From Coleophoma eucalyptorum (Eukaryota; Ascomycota; Leotiomycetes; Helotiales; Dermateaceae), in assembly GCA_026120035.1 (NCBI GenBank), contig JALRME010000041.1:124001-188000 (forward strand): 64,000 bases of DNA. The letters run 5' to 3'. The position numbers and the translations under genes were made by a program. The first letter of the stretch is position 1, and each line of letters starts with the position of its first letter. Below, in pieces: positions 20,556-33,090 of the stretch. The notes under the pieces are model-generated. The model saw only the letters and a program-made list of their open reading frames with translations. It had not been told where the DNA came from and did no database searches.

Positions 20556-22446
20556 GGGCTTAGGATAGAATAGAAGTTGACGAGATCATATTCATTATAC
20601 AAAGTAGACCCGTATTTTAACAGTGAAGTGTCAGTTCAAATACATTTCTACTATCAACGTATTCTAAGCTAACTTCATATTAGCACTTTGATGACTTTGA
20701 CAACGATATTTGAACCCTTCGGTAATATCATACCTTCTTTTTATTCAACATGGCGAACATCCCACCCGACTAATTTGTGCTCCATATCTTGTGGATGTAA
20801 TAAGAAGGCTTATGTTTCAAATGTTCTATACGCATGTGGTGACTATTCTTTATGCAATCCTCTATTTGTATTTATGATTAAATAGTGGGTTTAATCAACG
20901 AGTTTAATTTTCTTGGCCTGGCAAATTGCCTGGCTTATGTCCAATGCCTTGATGACCCTTCGTTTACTTTACCTCTATTTATTCTCGATGGTTATCAATT
21001 TCCGCCCAAGATAGTCGTAGAAAATCCAAGGGCAAGATTTGCCAAAGCTACCATCAATCACACCAGGTTTATTCTTGGCCTCTTGGTAGAGTTGATAATT
21101 GATGCTGTTGTTGATCCGTTCGGTCTTCTTATACTCATACTTCAGACTCATAGTCAACCTCCCGCTCATGATTTTTGGGTGGTGGAGCCTGAAGCAACAT
21201 CTTCAATCAGAAAATCGATTCTGGCCACCGTTGGAGCGCGTTCCTATCGCTGCAGAGTGCGCAGATTCGTTAGGCTCTCGAAAATATCATATAAAATTCC
21301 GAGCAATAATTATGCTATATATGCCTTAAAAAATCAACCTCAATTGGAAAATGGAAACATTTTGACCTGGTGACGGCAGCTGGTGTCATGCTCTCATCGC
21401 CGCGCCTCATCACCACGTCCATTATAGCGTACCAGGGTTTAGGCATTTGTGAGATTTTAGCGTGCGACCCATATCTACTGGAGCGGTAAACAAAGATATT
21501 CTAGGTTCGGAGTCGGGAACCGCACGGAGACACACACTCTCTGACTGGCAGTTGACGGTGGCTCACTTGGCAAAGTGCTCATTCCACTTTGGCGAGTGGC
21601 TACTGATTTTGGAGCAATGCAATTACTGCTCTTCACCGGAAGGGCCAATGAGGATGGAAAATTTATGATCAGGTCGTTATTGGGCCCCGGTACGATATTG
21701 AAGGTAGCACCCCGGTACTAGGCTGCCCCTCAAGTCGCCTTGGTACTAATATATTTCACCGTGCACCGATAACGTACACTCCCAGCTTACAGCCTCCCAC
21801 CATTGACGCAAGTATATGGCCACAACACTCGTGATTGTGATCGTGATCAAGACCACCCTCTCCTGCCCTGGCTGGGGTTTGCTCTTGCTCTCTTAAGACA
21901 ATTAAGGAATAGGGTATGTTTTCGTATCCATTTTCGAGAATAAGAACACCCAAATAGCTACACTTTTATTTGATTTCCTGTCGTTGTTGCGATGAAATTG
22001 GTACATCGTCTACGCAACTCCGAAAACCCAATTTTTGTGCCTAATCGGTTAGGTTCTAACAGGGCCAAGCATGGGGTACACCAAGCGGAAAGCTGTTAGG
22101 CCTAGACATCGAGGGCTTTATTGTGTAACTAGGGTATTTGGGATTGGTTCTTCTTACATAAAAAGGTTGGTACTTGGTCGTTAAAAAGGCATAGGAGTCC
22201 GCCACAAGACTTTCCAGTCATTTTCCAAATCAAGGTCATATCCTAACACTCAGATAATTTAATTTAAGGCCCAAGCTTCGTCGTCACCTTACCATTTTGG
22301 CTGAGTTGGTGGTAGTGCTTACGTTAGCGAGATCCATAAAATAAGCCTGGTACATCCTCTTCCGAATATTAATTCGATAAGATGACCAGCTTGAAAAATA
22401 TTCAAGTCGAGGCGGATTTTTGCTTGTAACTTGATCTTCAACCGTA
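20556..22446. other. Intergenic region, no gene supported
   Basis: A 162-codon frame (20885-21373) starts at GTG, has no domain and overlaps an opposite-strand frame. It may cover a decayed gene. The stretch from 21400 to 22380 has no coding signal. The promoter of the acyltransferase lies at its right end. Confidence 0.4.
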
Positions 22447-23879
22447 ATGGCGCAAATAGAAAAACTTCGTCTCGCAGGTTATTTATTCTTTCAGTACCTG
22501 TAGTATCTTTAGCAAGGGCTTACTTATACGCACTAGGACGGCTGGAACGCTATTTTATGACTTGCTACTCCTTGAAGTTGTATATTAATGATGGATTGAC
22601 TGGCTACTATAACGGGTCATATTCGACATCTCTCGAATCAACAATATTCTCAGCGCTTGCCATCGTTGTAAATCAGCACCCTGTCCTATCTACCACTTTC
22701 ATAAATGAGAGTCCTTCTAAGATATCCTATGGCCGCCTTCCAAGCCTCGACCTTAGCAAACTTGTCACTTTTGTTCAGAGACAGAAAGCTTACACTGGAA
22801 CTGGCCGAGATGTTGAATTAGACGAGCTTTTAGAGAAACAGCATGATACTGGATTCGAGGAAACGGATGGCCCAGCTCCGTACTGGCGACTTATGATTCT
22901 CACTAGTCCAACCGATTCTCCCAAAGCTAGTTTTACAGCTACCGTCATATGCCACCATTCAGTTGGCGACGGTATGTCTGTAGTAGCATTTCACAAGAGC
23001 TTCTTAGCTGCCCTCCAAACCACAAACGGCTCACTACCAAGTACTGTGATCCAATCAGCTAAGATGCCAATGCTTCCAACAGTAGAGGACATTCTTAAGA
23101 TTCCGGTTTCTCCCAAACATTTCTTGAAAAAGGCCCTTTCCGATTTGTTTCTACCGGCACCCAAAGGCCTATGGGTTGCAGAGCCAATCAAGGTTCTGAC
23201 GAATTCTCGCTTTCAATCCATGGTCATCTCTGCAGAAAGTACGTCCAGTTTTGTGTCACAATGCAGGGAGCATGGTACTACTGTCACCGCCGCTGTTCAG
23301 ACTTTGATCGCCGCATCACTCTTCAAATTATTACCAGAGAAATTCTCAACGATTCAGTGTAACCTCTCGGTCTCTCTACGGTACTGGCTATCTAAATCAA
23401 TTAATGATGACTCCATCGGCTGCTGGGCCTCTACAGTTGAAGAATTCTATTCTCGGCAAGAATTTTCCTGGGATGAAGCCAAGAGATCGCGACAGACGGT
23501 GTTGAAATACTTAGCTAGTAATGCTAAGAACGACATTGTGGGAATGCTGAGATTCTTGCCTGATTTTCATGCTTTTGCGAAGGCTCAGATTGGGAAGAAC
23601 AGAACTAGTAGTTTTGAAGTCTCCAACGTAGGTGTTATCAAAGCCGACACGAAGGAAGATAATTGGCAGTTAGGAAGGACCGTCTTCAGCCAGAGTTCCT
23701 TTGCGAATGAAGGCGCTTTCACTGTCAGTGTGGTCACTGGTGCTGATGGGTGCTGTGTATTTGGGTTTTCTTGGCAAGATGAAGTCGTGGAGAATGATCT
23801 TATGGAAAAATTGATCACTACGATGTCTGAGGATATAGAGAAGCTTGCTAAGCATGGATCCTTATCCAAGGAGGCGTGA
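22447..23879 (+). CDS. Alcohol acetyltransferase-like HxxxD acyltransferase
   Basis: Predicted 457-aa protein from exon 1 (22447-22477) and exon 2 (22537-23879), joined by a 59-bp intron. The start is ATG giving MAQIEKLRLAGRLERYF, the usual N-terminus of the fungal AATase family (PF07247). Catalytic HHSVGD is at about residues 150-155 (His151, Asp155). The second half holds the AATase C-terminal lobe (SFEVSNVGV, FSQSSFANEGAFTVSVVTG, DLMEKLI), analogous to the DFGWG region of CoA-dependent acyltransferases but without that motif. It would acylate an alcohol or amine with acetyl- or acyl-CoA, in the cytosol. Members serve in ester formation or tailoring of secondary metabolites. Substrate unknown. 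Confidence 0.85.
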
Positions 23880-24542
23880 TGGAGATGATATGTATAAAAC
23901 GTAAATCTTGTCTGACTAGGGGGAAATTTCAGTAGGAGTACTGACGAATCCTAAATCCTAATTATTTGAGTGCTCCGTGTGACACCGATTTCGATGCTTA
24001 CAGTAGTGATTTTTAGAATGGTTTATTGGTGTGGCTAGTGGAAATACAGGCAGTATTAAGTGTACTTCTAGCCATGAAGGATTGAAAGTTGGAGAGCTAT
24101 AAGCTCTATGTGTATAAACCAGTAGTTCTGATAAAACAAATGATACTAAATGACTTTCCATTTATATTATAGCTCATGGGATAGGGATGTGTAGTCAGAA
24201 TGCACAAGGAGCAGCAAGCTTAGGAGTATCAAACACCAAGAAGGAAGAAAGAGAAAGATAATGTGCCATTCTACGTAGGTAATCTATGTTTAATATATAT
24301 ACACTTATGCTCAGCAAGGAAAAATCATCTCTTGCTCCCGCTCACCAGAGTGGAACACTCAAACATAATAGAGATTTTCGTTAAGCTTTACGTTTCTGAT
24401 CTAATTGAAAATCTCTTTTTTCCTCATATCATCAACACTCGCTAGTTCGAGGTCAAATGGTTTGCGACCATAGACAACGCGCCTGTGAGCTTTGTTAATA
24501 GCAGATCGTAAGGTCCACAATCCCTATTTGGAATACGTTTGC
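23880..24542. other. Intergenic spacer between convergent genes
   Basis: Contains the 3' flanks of the acyltransferase and the methyltransferase. AT-rich; nothing else seen. Confidence 0.5.
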
Positions 24543-25602
24543 TTACATTGGCCAGTAATAATGGATAGCTTTGTTGGCAGCATCCTTTTGTGCGTCTGTT
24601 TTAAGTTTTGTTACTTCCTCCGGCGGCATACCGAGGCCCTCGTGCAACAGCTTCATCGACGTGCCCTCAATGACCTCATGTGTGCAGAGGAGTCCGACCT
24701 CACCGAGTTTCTTCCCTATTGGATCATCAAGCCACTCGTTACCCCAGATCTTTCCTCTTTTCTCTACAACATCAACGAAACCGACGTCCATAAGATACTC
24801 CCTGTATTTCCGGGTGACGTCTAGATCGCTTCCTTTTGCTGCACCACCAGCTACGGCAAGAGCAGCCCAACGGGCTAGGGAGGTTCCTCGTAAGGACCGG
24901 TCATCGGAATCAAAAAAGAAGCCTGTATCCTGGTACTCTATCCATCCACCGGGGTTCAAGTTATCGTAAATCTTTTGAATCACGTTTTTATGATCTTTGA
25001 AGCACGTGAACATCAATCGTAAATGCACGTAGTCAAAAGGTTCCTCCCACACCCAGTTGTCCTCGGCATCTTCTCTAAAAAACTGAGCATTTGGTGGCCT
25101 CGAACTTGCATCTGGTTGTATCAAGCTAAGGTCCGTCCCGATGACCTCAGAGTCGGCGTATTGTTCAGCAAATTCGGTGGCCCATATACCTGGCAGTCTA
25201 GATTAGGAATCGAAACACCAGCGGTTCGGCAGGCGTTGGTAACTTACCAGTTCCCGTCCCAATGTCGAGAACACGAGACGGTCGACTTATCGGTGCCAGA
25301 TGAAGCTCGTTGTCGAGTAAAATCCGCCATGCAGTATGTGCTGCATTTAAGCGATCCTGCTCTACAGCATCATTGGGAAGGAAGTACTTGTCGTCTTTGT
25401 AACCCTGCCACGTCCTACCGTACTCCTCAATGGAGGCTGGATCTGGAATTGTAATTCCTATATTGCGCCCCAAGACTGATTGATACTCCGAAACTCCCAG
25501 TGTGGGTCCATGAATCGGCTGATCAGACCCTGCAACGCTTGACCCATCTTGCTGTCCCCCATTTTGAGATGGTTGAGAACCCTGTTTGCTCAAGTCAGCC
25601 AT
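24543..25602 (-). CDS. SAM-dependent methyltransferase (LaeA-like / Methyltransf_23 class)
   Basis: Predicted 333-aa protein from exons 25602-25248 and 25189-24543 with a 58-bp intron that splits motif I. Motif I VLDIGTGTG is near residues 111-119. Motif II follows as VIGTDLSLIQP, then the family block NAQFFREDAEDNWVW, FDYVHLRLMFTCF, and NLNPGGWIEYQD. A Gln/Ser-rich tail precedes the fold. This class includes LaeA, the nuclear regulator of secondary metabolism, and many small-molecule methyltransferases of gene clusters; sequence alone does not tell which. The acyltransferase and Zn2Cys6 gene on either side are compatible with a small tailoring cluster. Confidence 0.87.
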
Positions 25603-26512
25603 TTCTTAGTACTCCAGTAGGGTTTCTTAGATACAAGCAGATGGTTCGGCATACCACTTGCAATAGTTTGTAGGTCGTGGGCGCTGCTCTTGATATAATC
25701 GTTCGATCGTCCCCACTAAACCCCCTGCCGCTCTCATTTAGGAGGGTGACGGTCAGCAATACGTAACTCGTCAGCAATACAAACATCACAAACCTAGGTT
25801 TCGGGATTACTGCATTTGATACCCACAGATAGGATAATTTAACAGCTACGCCTGCCGATCCCTCGGGGGTCCCATTTCTAAGGCGTCAGGTGCCATGGAT
25901 GCTGACCCGATATCGAAAGGGACTAATACCCCGTCATTTTAGAACTATACACTAGACTTTTATAGCGCATGCTATGTCTCTTGATACGAGAGCTAGCTGT
26001 ATAGGCGTTTTTAGTATCAGTTGGGGGTGAGGTAGGCGCTTATGAACGTCGCTGGTTCTTCCGTTGACTTAGAGCCCTTCTATAGTATAACTACTATAAA
26101 ATAATTGAACACTAAAGTAATAGTAGAACGTTGTACCTAATTCAGATGAAAGGTAGGTAGGATTGAATGATTAAGTTGAGCACGAAGCTTCTATCTACTT
26201 GGAAACCTCGTGCCCTTATATACCAAGTAAATTTTGGGAACCTATAGCTACATCCTTATAGGTCCCGTAGGTTCATTACTTGATTATATTAGGTGATTCC
26301 CCGATATTTTCAAGACTTAGAATAAACCTATTCTTAATTAGAAGCGATTCTATGTACTATTTGTACAATTTGAAAATAACATAGTGTTGAAGTAGATTGG
26401 TGGTGTTTTAGTAGATAGTGACCCACTCACTCATGAAGTATGTTTATTATTATTTTATTTTTAGATTTAAAACCTGATAATGACATTTTGCATATGTACT
26501 GCGTAGTTTACT
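25603..26512. other. Intergenic spacer
   Basis: Promoter side of the methyltransferase and 3' flank of the Zn2Cys6 gene. AT-rich, with no ORF of note. Confidence 0.5.
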
Positions 26513-28476
26513 TTAATCCTTGCAAAGTTCCATCAAGCCTCTTTGCGAGTTCTTCTCCAACTCATCCCAATTCGGCTCTATGAAACCTGCGAGGTTGTCA
26601 AGCTGTGCTAATATTTCAACAAACTGCTGAATATATACTTTAGATCTGTTAGAAATATCGCGCTGCTGCTCAAACGGACAATCCAAAAGCAGAGTCGCAA
26701 TCCTGCGAATCTTTTTAATCTGTATTTCGTTATCAGCTGATGAACATGATATAACAAAAGGGTAAGCACTCCTACCAGAACGTTTCCATTTGGCTGGAGA
26801 GCACTTAGGGAAGTATTATACAAAATCTGAAGTAAACGTCGACATATGTCCTCTCGCTCGTTCCACATCATCTGTTCATCCTGCAGAGCCTCAATTTTTG
26901 TCCGTTTCGTGGAGTTGGATTGTGTCAAGTCGGCAATATTTTCGATGAGCATGCTCTGTAGCCATAAATGGCCTATAAGTACGTTCGCTTTCATGGACTC
27001 CCAATTTGAGTGTTTATCTTCTTTTGCCTCCTGCCTTAGGTTCCACTGTCTTATTTTCGAATGCGTTAAATCCAACGCGATCTTGACTCGTTGGAGACGC
27101 ACTTGGAGCGATTTGAGTTCTGTTCCGATATCAAGAACACCTCCCGGAAAGTTGGAGGCTCGATGAGGCACTGTTAGCGCCTCCCAGAAAATACGGCAGT
27201 TTGCATTGAAACCTATTGTAAAAGAGTCTAAACCCGTTGGTTGAGGGAGAATTAAGTCTGCAAGTATGAATTCATCATCAACTTCCACCGGCATAAGACT
27301 CTCAATTTCTAGGTCATTGAAAGTGGATGGCCCGTATAAGGTTAATCCTACATGATGGTTGTGATCTAGTTGTTGGTGGCTGTATATATCAGCTTATGTA
27401 TCATATTAATTTCACTCCAATGCCTTACCCGTAAGCAATGAAGCATAGCCAAAATGCCTTTCTCTGTAGCTGTTGCTCTATATAATCCAGACGTTTATAA
27501 GTCTCAGGATCATGAAATCTAAGAATTCGAGCCTGCTGCATGAATTCTGCCCCTGCAATCAGTCCACGGGTCATGTTAGATCCCAAATTTATCCAGGAAG
27601 CTGCAATAAGATAAGACGTTGCCCAAGTTATATGGGTTGGCTTATCAAAATAATCTGCTCTCCTCAAGTCTAGCACCAGATTATGGCAATGTGTGACCAT
27701 TTGATCCACGCTCTGAGCTATGTTTATTGACTCTGGCGATGAAAGATGTTGGTGGAATCTACTCGGAAGCGTAGCAACCACGACAGCGCATATAGCTGCT
27801 AGAAAGGCTAAGAAAGATGCATCGTTATGCTCTCTGTTCCTCTTGAGATCGGCCAGAAACGTGGGGCGATGCACAACTGGAACCAGTGGATATATGATAT
27901 CTAGATAGTCTTTGATTATCTTTTCAAACATATTTCTTTCACAAATAGACCGAGTCGAGTAGCGACCAGGGAGGGGACTCTTGAAACTTTCAGCGTAGCG
28001 ATGATGAAACTCGAAACCTGCACCTTGTGGTGAGATTGGCAAATTATCCAAGTCAAGACGGCGTGTTAATGGCAACAGACTCTCTTTTTTCCCTGGGGTA
28101 GTATCTTTCTGAGAGGCTTGGTTTAAAGATACTACGGGTTCACTGACTGAATGCGGACTTGAAATTTCGAGCCTTCCAGTTTCTAGCGCGTTGTTTATAG
28201 ATGGTCTGAGAGTGTAGTTAGTTAATTTTGATCGAATAAATTAACTCAAAGACTTCTATCGTACATTTTCGAAAGTTTACGTTTTCTCGTAGGAATATCG
28301 AAGGTACAAGGGATGCCTGCATCTTTACATCCGCGGCATGAAGTCATACCTGTCAAAGCACGGGGTGCCACGCTGTTGCATGGTCCAGCTAGGTCGCATT
28401 TGAGTCTTCGCACCCGGCACGAATCACAAGCGCCGCGGGCAATCTCCCTACGTTTTGGTTGAAATTGTTCATTCAT
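26513..28476 (-). CDS. Zn(II)2Cys6 transcription factor with fungal_trans-like domain
   Basis: Predicted 599-aa protein. Exons: 28476-28265, 28205-27429, 27379-26776 and 26719-26513. The zinc cluster near residues 17-58 reads CDSCRVRRLKC, then a long 19-residue loop that itself contains a Cys, then CRGCKDAGIPC. The regular cluster has 5-12 residues at that point, so the insertion is unusual. The middle region (MFEKIIKDYLDIIYPLVPVVHRPTFL, exon 2) is the start of the fungal-specific transcription-factor domain, which continues through RKAFWLCFIAYG. Nuclear regulator of unknown target genes. The first intron uses a weak donor (GTACGA), which is the least sure junction. Confidence 0.85.
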
Positions 28477-29343
28477 CTTGTTATATATCAGTTATCTGGG
28501 CTGGTTGTTGCAATAACATTCGACGGGCGCGTTAATGGTGTGTGTAATAAGCGGGGTAACCGGAGTCGAAGCGCAACCACTCGTACCTCCGCACATGGCC
28601 ATCCCTTGGGTCTTCTGAGTAGGACTATAACGGGAAAACACAGTATTAACCTTGCCTTATTCAACCCCGATAAGGTCTTCAAAACTAGAAGACTAAGTGA
28701 GCCCTTTGAATTGAAGCTATTTGCTTGTCTGATCTTATTAGCAACCTGAATTGAAAGAAAGCCATTCCTACTCAAGGTCTGGGATGGCGGAGTCTTTATT
28801 ATGTAAGGGAGCCTGTGCATTGCGAACGTGGGAGATCTGTTTCCTTTGATGATCCGTCACTGGCGATGCCATTTTCAAAGAGACTTACTTCACCACGCGT
28901 ACCGCTTGAACTTCCCAAGGTAGCCAGGGTGTTCATGCACCGTTTATCTTGGTGTACATCCTTCCGTCCTGGTACCTGGTATGCGGAGTCTCGGGGCAGA
29001 ACAGCCTCCGGTCTAGCATTGACCAGCGTACAGTACAAAACAGATGGCAGAGATAAGTACCATCCGTCGTTCGTACAAGGTTGGGATAGAATAGGAATGA
29101 GAAGCACGGCCTTCAGATGGCGTGGGAAATCTTAAGTGATAAAGGTATAAGCCGCCTTTCTCCCGTGCCATTCAACTCCCTGGCTCGATCGTATTTCCAC
29201 ACTAACGATTTTCTCTTGATCGCTCTCTCTGGACGCCATATTTTTCAACTTGTCTGCCGAATCTCTAAACCATTACTGGTCTGGCCAGTCTTATGAAGTA
29301 GCCTAATACAATGATCACTTCGACTCAGTTGGGATTACCAAAG
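28477..29343. other. Divergent intergenic region
   Basis: Shared upstream region of the Zn2Cys6 gene (minus) and the GNAT gene (plus). It has overlapping opposite-strand ORFs of about 100 codons with no recognised domain. Confidence 0.45.
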
Positions 29344-29406
29344 ATGCCGCAGTTCATCATCTCCCCATGCACGATCGAGGACAGTGCTGCTCTTGCATAA
29401 AATAAT

Positions 29407-30163
29407 ATGTCTGCATTCTGGACTGACCCGACGTGGGTGCTACTCTGGCGCCATACAACGCTTGATTACGTGATCTCACAAGCGCAGCGTCGAATGCCAT
29501 ACAATCTACCAACAGACCCAGCACATCGCCGCCACCAGATGGTTGTTGATGCAAAATCTTACGCTCTCCTTGGCTATTCCCGCTGGATTCTACCTAAGAC
29601 CGACCTGGGGGTTGCTGTAGAGTTATGGCCTACAGCGATCGTGCCCCGTGTCGACCAAGAACGAGAGCGCAATGCTGAACGAGAGTGCAGTGCAGCGGAT
29701 TGGAATCCCGATGATTCACAAGATGAGCTAGATGCACCCGTCCAAGAAATTAAGAATCGGCTTACGAAAGGGAAGAATTATGTTAGTGAGTTGTGTTTTT
29801 CTGTTTCTGTTGCACAGGAGAAAGTGAGAGCCATAACTTTTAAATCTGTATTCTACCCGTACAATATAACGATAGGCGCTATATGTATTATTGATAACTG
29901 TCAAAGTGCTTGACTATCTAGCCGTTCATCCTAATAATAAGGGACAAGGTGTTGCGACAATGTTAGTAGCGAATGGGGTCAGGGAGGCAGAGAAGATGGG
30001 CATTGATATCTTTGTGCTAGCTTTCAAGGCCGGATTAGGAGTGTATGCGAGAGCAGGTTTTAAGATGCTCGATCCTATCATCCAGGATGATACTAAATAT
30101 GGTGGAAAGGGTGAATATGGGTGCTATTTTCTAGAATATAAGGTTAGAAGTAGTGAGTCATGA
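29407..30163 (+). CDS. GNAT-family N-acetyltransferase, N-terminus apparently cut by a stop
   Basis: Predicted 211-aa protein from exons 29407-29785 and 29907-30163 with a 121-bp intron. The acetyl-CoA pyrophosphate-binding loop is HPNNKGQGVATML (Q/RxxGxG/A type), preceded by LDYLAV, and the C-terminal strand is KAGLGVYARAGFKM. An upstream ATG at 29344 opens the same frame with a typical family N-terminus (MPQFIISPCTIEDSAALA), but TAA at 29398-29400 separates it from NNMSAFW. Relatives usually have Gln or Arg there, so a CAA-to-TAA change is likely. Translation may begin at 29407, losing the first strand, or the gene may be a recent pseudogene. Substrate unknown. Confidence 0.75.
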
Positions 30164-30748
30164 TTCATGCTGTGGGGGTGTGCATGCAAATACGAGCAGA
30201 TTAATGCTTGAAATGCTGTTAGCATTTACATATGTATATTCTTATTGAAATTTTATACAGACGTAAAATCATATGCTAAACCTCTGAATATATCATTCAG
30301 GACCTAGAATCAAACCCCATTTATACTTTCAAAACTTTTTATATCCGATGTCCGGGACGCAAACTCTACGGAGATAAATGGATATCAGCGCATAGGATTT
30401 ACTAGAAGGAGCGGGCCACTTTAATAATAAGTTTATAATGACTAATAACGACATTAACAAAGATACTTGTATTAGATTGCTACTTTTCCATTGCGCATTA
30501 CTGATAAATTGCAGGGCCGGTGTTGGCATAAGCGAGCAGGAGGCTGGCAGACTTTCTGCTCGATACCATCAAGATAAATCAACACATGCGCTGCCTTCTC
30601 ATCTACGCTGATTCTCCTTTAATTAGTCGGCCAAAACCCCTCAAGATAGAAGGCTATTGAGGTTACTATATTAGTATTGTAAGAAAGCATATAGGGCAAA
30701 GTTAATCTTGAACATGTTTCTTGGGAAATCTTTTCTTTAGTATTGAAT
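30164..30748. other. Intergenic spacer between convergent genes
   Basis: AT-rich; nothing recognised. Confidence 0.5.
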
Positions 30749-31387
30749 TCATGACCTTGAAACTAGCAGACTCTTCCATAGTTCCAGTACCTTGGCAGTC
30801 TTTTGTATCGTTGCGAATTCCTGCAGACTCTCAGCGTTTACCGCATGAACCACCTCCGCGTCAAACCCGTCATCACTTTTCTTCCAAGCCGCAGTAGCAT
30901 CCTCAATAAAAACCACCTCCCCTTTCTCTCCGTCTTGGCCATCAGAAACTTTCAAATTGCTCGCCATGCGCGCTGTTGTACTGACACAGTGATCTGTTGT
31001 CAATCCTATGAGAAACAATGTTCCCTTACCCCCCTTGAAGTGATCCCGGAGGACTTCTTCGAGGTTGGTACCGATGAATGCAGAATTAACGCTCTTTTCA
31101 ATGACTAGTTCGTTATCCTGTGGTTTTGCGAATGCCTGGAATTTGAAACCTGGGGATGAGCGATGAAGAGGAGAATCAGGAGACAGTGAAGCGTGTGCTA
31201 TGTGGATGATCTTATGTGTCGATGAAGAAGCAGCACTGGAGGCAAGGAGACGGTAGGTCTCGATGACTAAGGTGGCATTTGCTTCAAATGCAGGGTTACT
31301 TCGAGAAGGTCCCCAGTAGTCAGGTCTCAGAAAAGCATCCTGGACATCGACCACAAGTAGAGATGTCTTTTCTGGTAAGAGCGCCAT
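30749..31387 (-). CDS. Isochorismatase-like cysteine hydrolase
   Basis: Predicted 212-aa single-exon protein starting at ATG 31387 (MALLPEKTSLLVVDVQDAF). The frame extends 12 codons upstream, but this start matches the family length. The catalytic triad is visible: Asp14 in VVDVQ, Lys98 in VIEKSVNSAF and Cys134 in TTDHCVSTTAR, followed by a VVFIEDATAAW strand. The family cleaves C-N bonds, for example nicotinamidase, N-carbamoylsarcosine or ureide-type amides, or hydrolyses enol ethers. It is cytosolic and its substrate is unknown. Confidence 0.9.
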   Translation of the reverse strand: MALLPEKTSLLVVDVQDAFLRPDYWGPSRSNPAFEANATLVIETYRLLASSAASSSTHKIIHIAHASLSPDSPLHRSSPGFKFQAFAKPQDNELVIEKSVNSAFIGTNLEEVLRDHFKGGKGTLFLIGLTTDHCVSTTARMASNLKVSDGQDGEKGEVVFIEDATAAWKKSDDGFDAEVVHAVNAESLQEFATIQKTAKVLELWKSLLVSRS

Positions 31388-33090
31388 TTTGCGTTTGTTT
31401 GATAGATAGAAGGTGAAGAGCAAAGATGGTGATACTTTCTTTAAAAGAATATTTTCACGCTATTTATATGGAAATGGGGTCTGTAGCCGACGTCAAACTG
31501 CGTTTTGGACCTTTGAAATATAGCACATCATGGCTGACTGAGCAGTTATCCGAAGGGCGTGTGAGGCGAATGGCAGTCTGACAAATACCCGATGAACAGC
31601 CCCCACATTTGGAACATAGCCCGCAGGGTCACAATTCATACAAAATAATTTACTGGCTTCTTATGTTGAGCTTCCAAGCTGATCATATAACAAGCTGTAG
31701 ATCTCCCGTTGCGCCCGCCATGCCTTCTTATGTGGACTATGTCCGAAATTTGTTCGGAGGATACTCTCATAGGATCTTTCCCAACTAAGAACCCTTTTAT
31801 TAATTCAAGAATTCTTCAATCGATAGTCTTCGCTCAAGCAACCTTTTTAGTTCTTTTTATCCGTTCATCCATTCAGCCGAGATCACTCTATCCACGATCT
31901 ATACAAACGCTGTCCTTTAAAATCGCATTTCCTACCGCATTCAGTATTATGCATCGAGAGCTTTTTGAGTACGATAAGTTCATAATGTAGATCTCATTGA
32001 TTTCAAAGTCAAAATTGCGCTTTGTCCATTCCCAAGTATCATAAACACGTAGGCGCAGAGTCACCAAAGATGAGATTTGCATCTACGTTGATGAGTGGAT
32101 CTTAATTTATGCTGCTAACTCTAGAGAAAGTTATCAGATAATGCTAAGTCTGTGCTATTTCCTGAACATTTTACCTTGCAGATGAGGTTGAAACTTCAGT
32201 CAAAAGTCGTTGGCTAGCTATACTTGATTAAAGCTTTTTATCACTATCCAGACGACAGCTTGAAAGAATTATAAGAATGAGACTGACCAGGCTCATCGGT
32301 TCAGTTGATGTAGTATAGTAGAACAGAGGTAGTTGTGAAAGATGTGAACTATAGCGATAGTAGGTGCGTCCTTGCCATTACAACTTTAATACTCAGAAAC
32401 TCACTCCCACCTTGAGCCTTCTGATATATTTAGTGCCTACTATACTTGACTACTCCTATGTCTTTGTCTACTGGTAAATCTCTTCTGCTTTCAAATGGTA
32501 CATTGAAATCCTAGCTTTATACGAGTGGCGCAGATATGCTTTTCACAGGAGCAACACCAATTATGAAAGGCATTCTGTTGCTACCTAGTCCAAAGTAGTG
32601 GAATATTGGATGACTTATACTGCAATAAAACTGCCAAGTAAGCTAGTAGCACCGACCGACCGGTCCTCTCCAAATGTCCCCACGGGCCTCAGTAGTACGA
32701 ACTTATGTGTTCGTAATTCCGGTGCGGGGGAGCGGGACAAAAGTCTCACCGTCTCGTGTAACATGGCGCAATTGAAAATATTTGCGACGCAAGGCTATTA
32801 AGTTGAAGCTATGTAAGTCCCGATAATGGAGAACTTTAAGGTCGCAAGGTGTAACAATTGGCGTCCGACGCATCTAACCGCAGCTAAATCCGAACCTACA
32901 TCCGGTCATTACTTCTCAGCTCGCTTAGAACTTGCTCAACCTTATGATAGTGGCCCTCTGGCAATTATCACATTGGTATATATAGCCACCTTTCACTGAT
33001 CTTTCTGGTGCATTTGAAATAATACACATCAATCATTTCTCCAATCCATCTTTTCCAAACCACTGTTTCATCCTCAAACCCATCTTCACC
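31388..33090. other. Long divergent intergenic region
   Basis: Spacer between the isochorismatase and DJ-1 genes. Low GC. No ORF with a recognised domain and no structured repeat found. Confidence 0.5.
32977..32985 (+). promoter_or_regulatory. TATA box of the DJ-1/PfpI gene
   Basis: TATATATAG lies about 106 bp upstream of the ATG, followed by a C/T-rich leader and a good start context (CACCATGGCC). Confidence 0.5.

Noticed and set aside
20885..21373. 162-codon plus-strand ORF
   Set aside because: Starts at GTG, no domain, overlaps an opposite ORF of similar quality; judged chance or relic.
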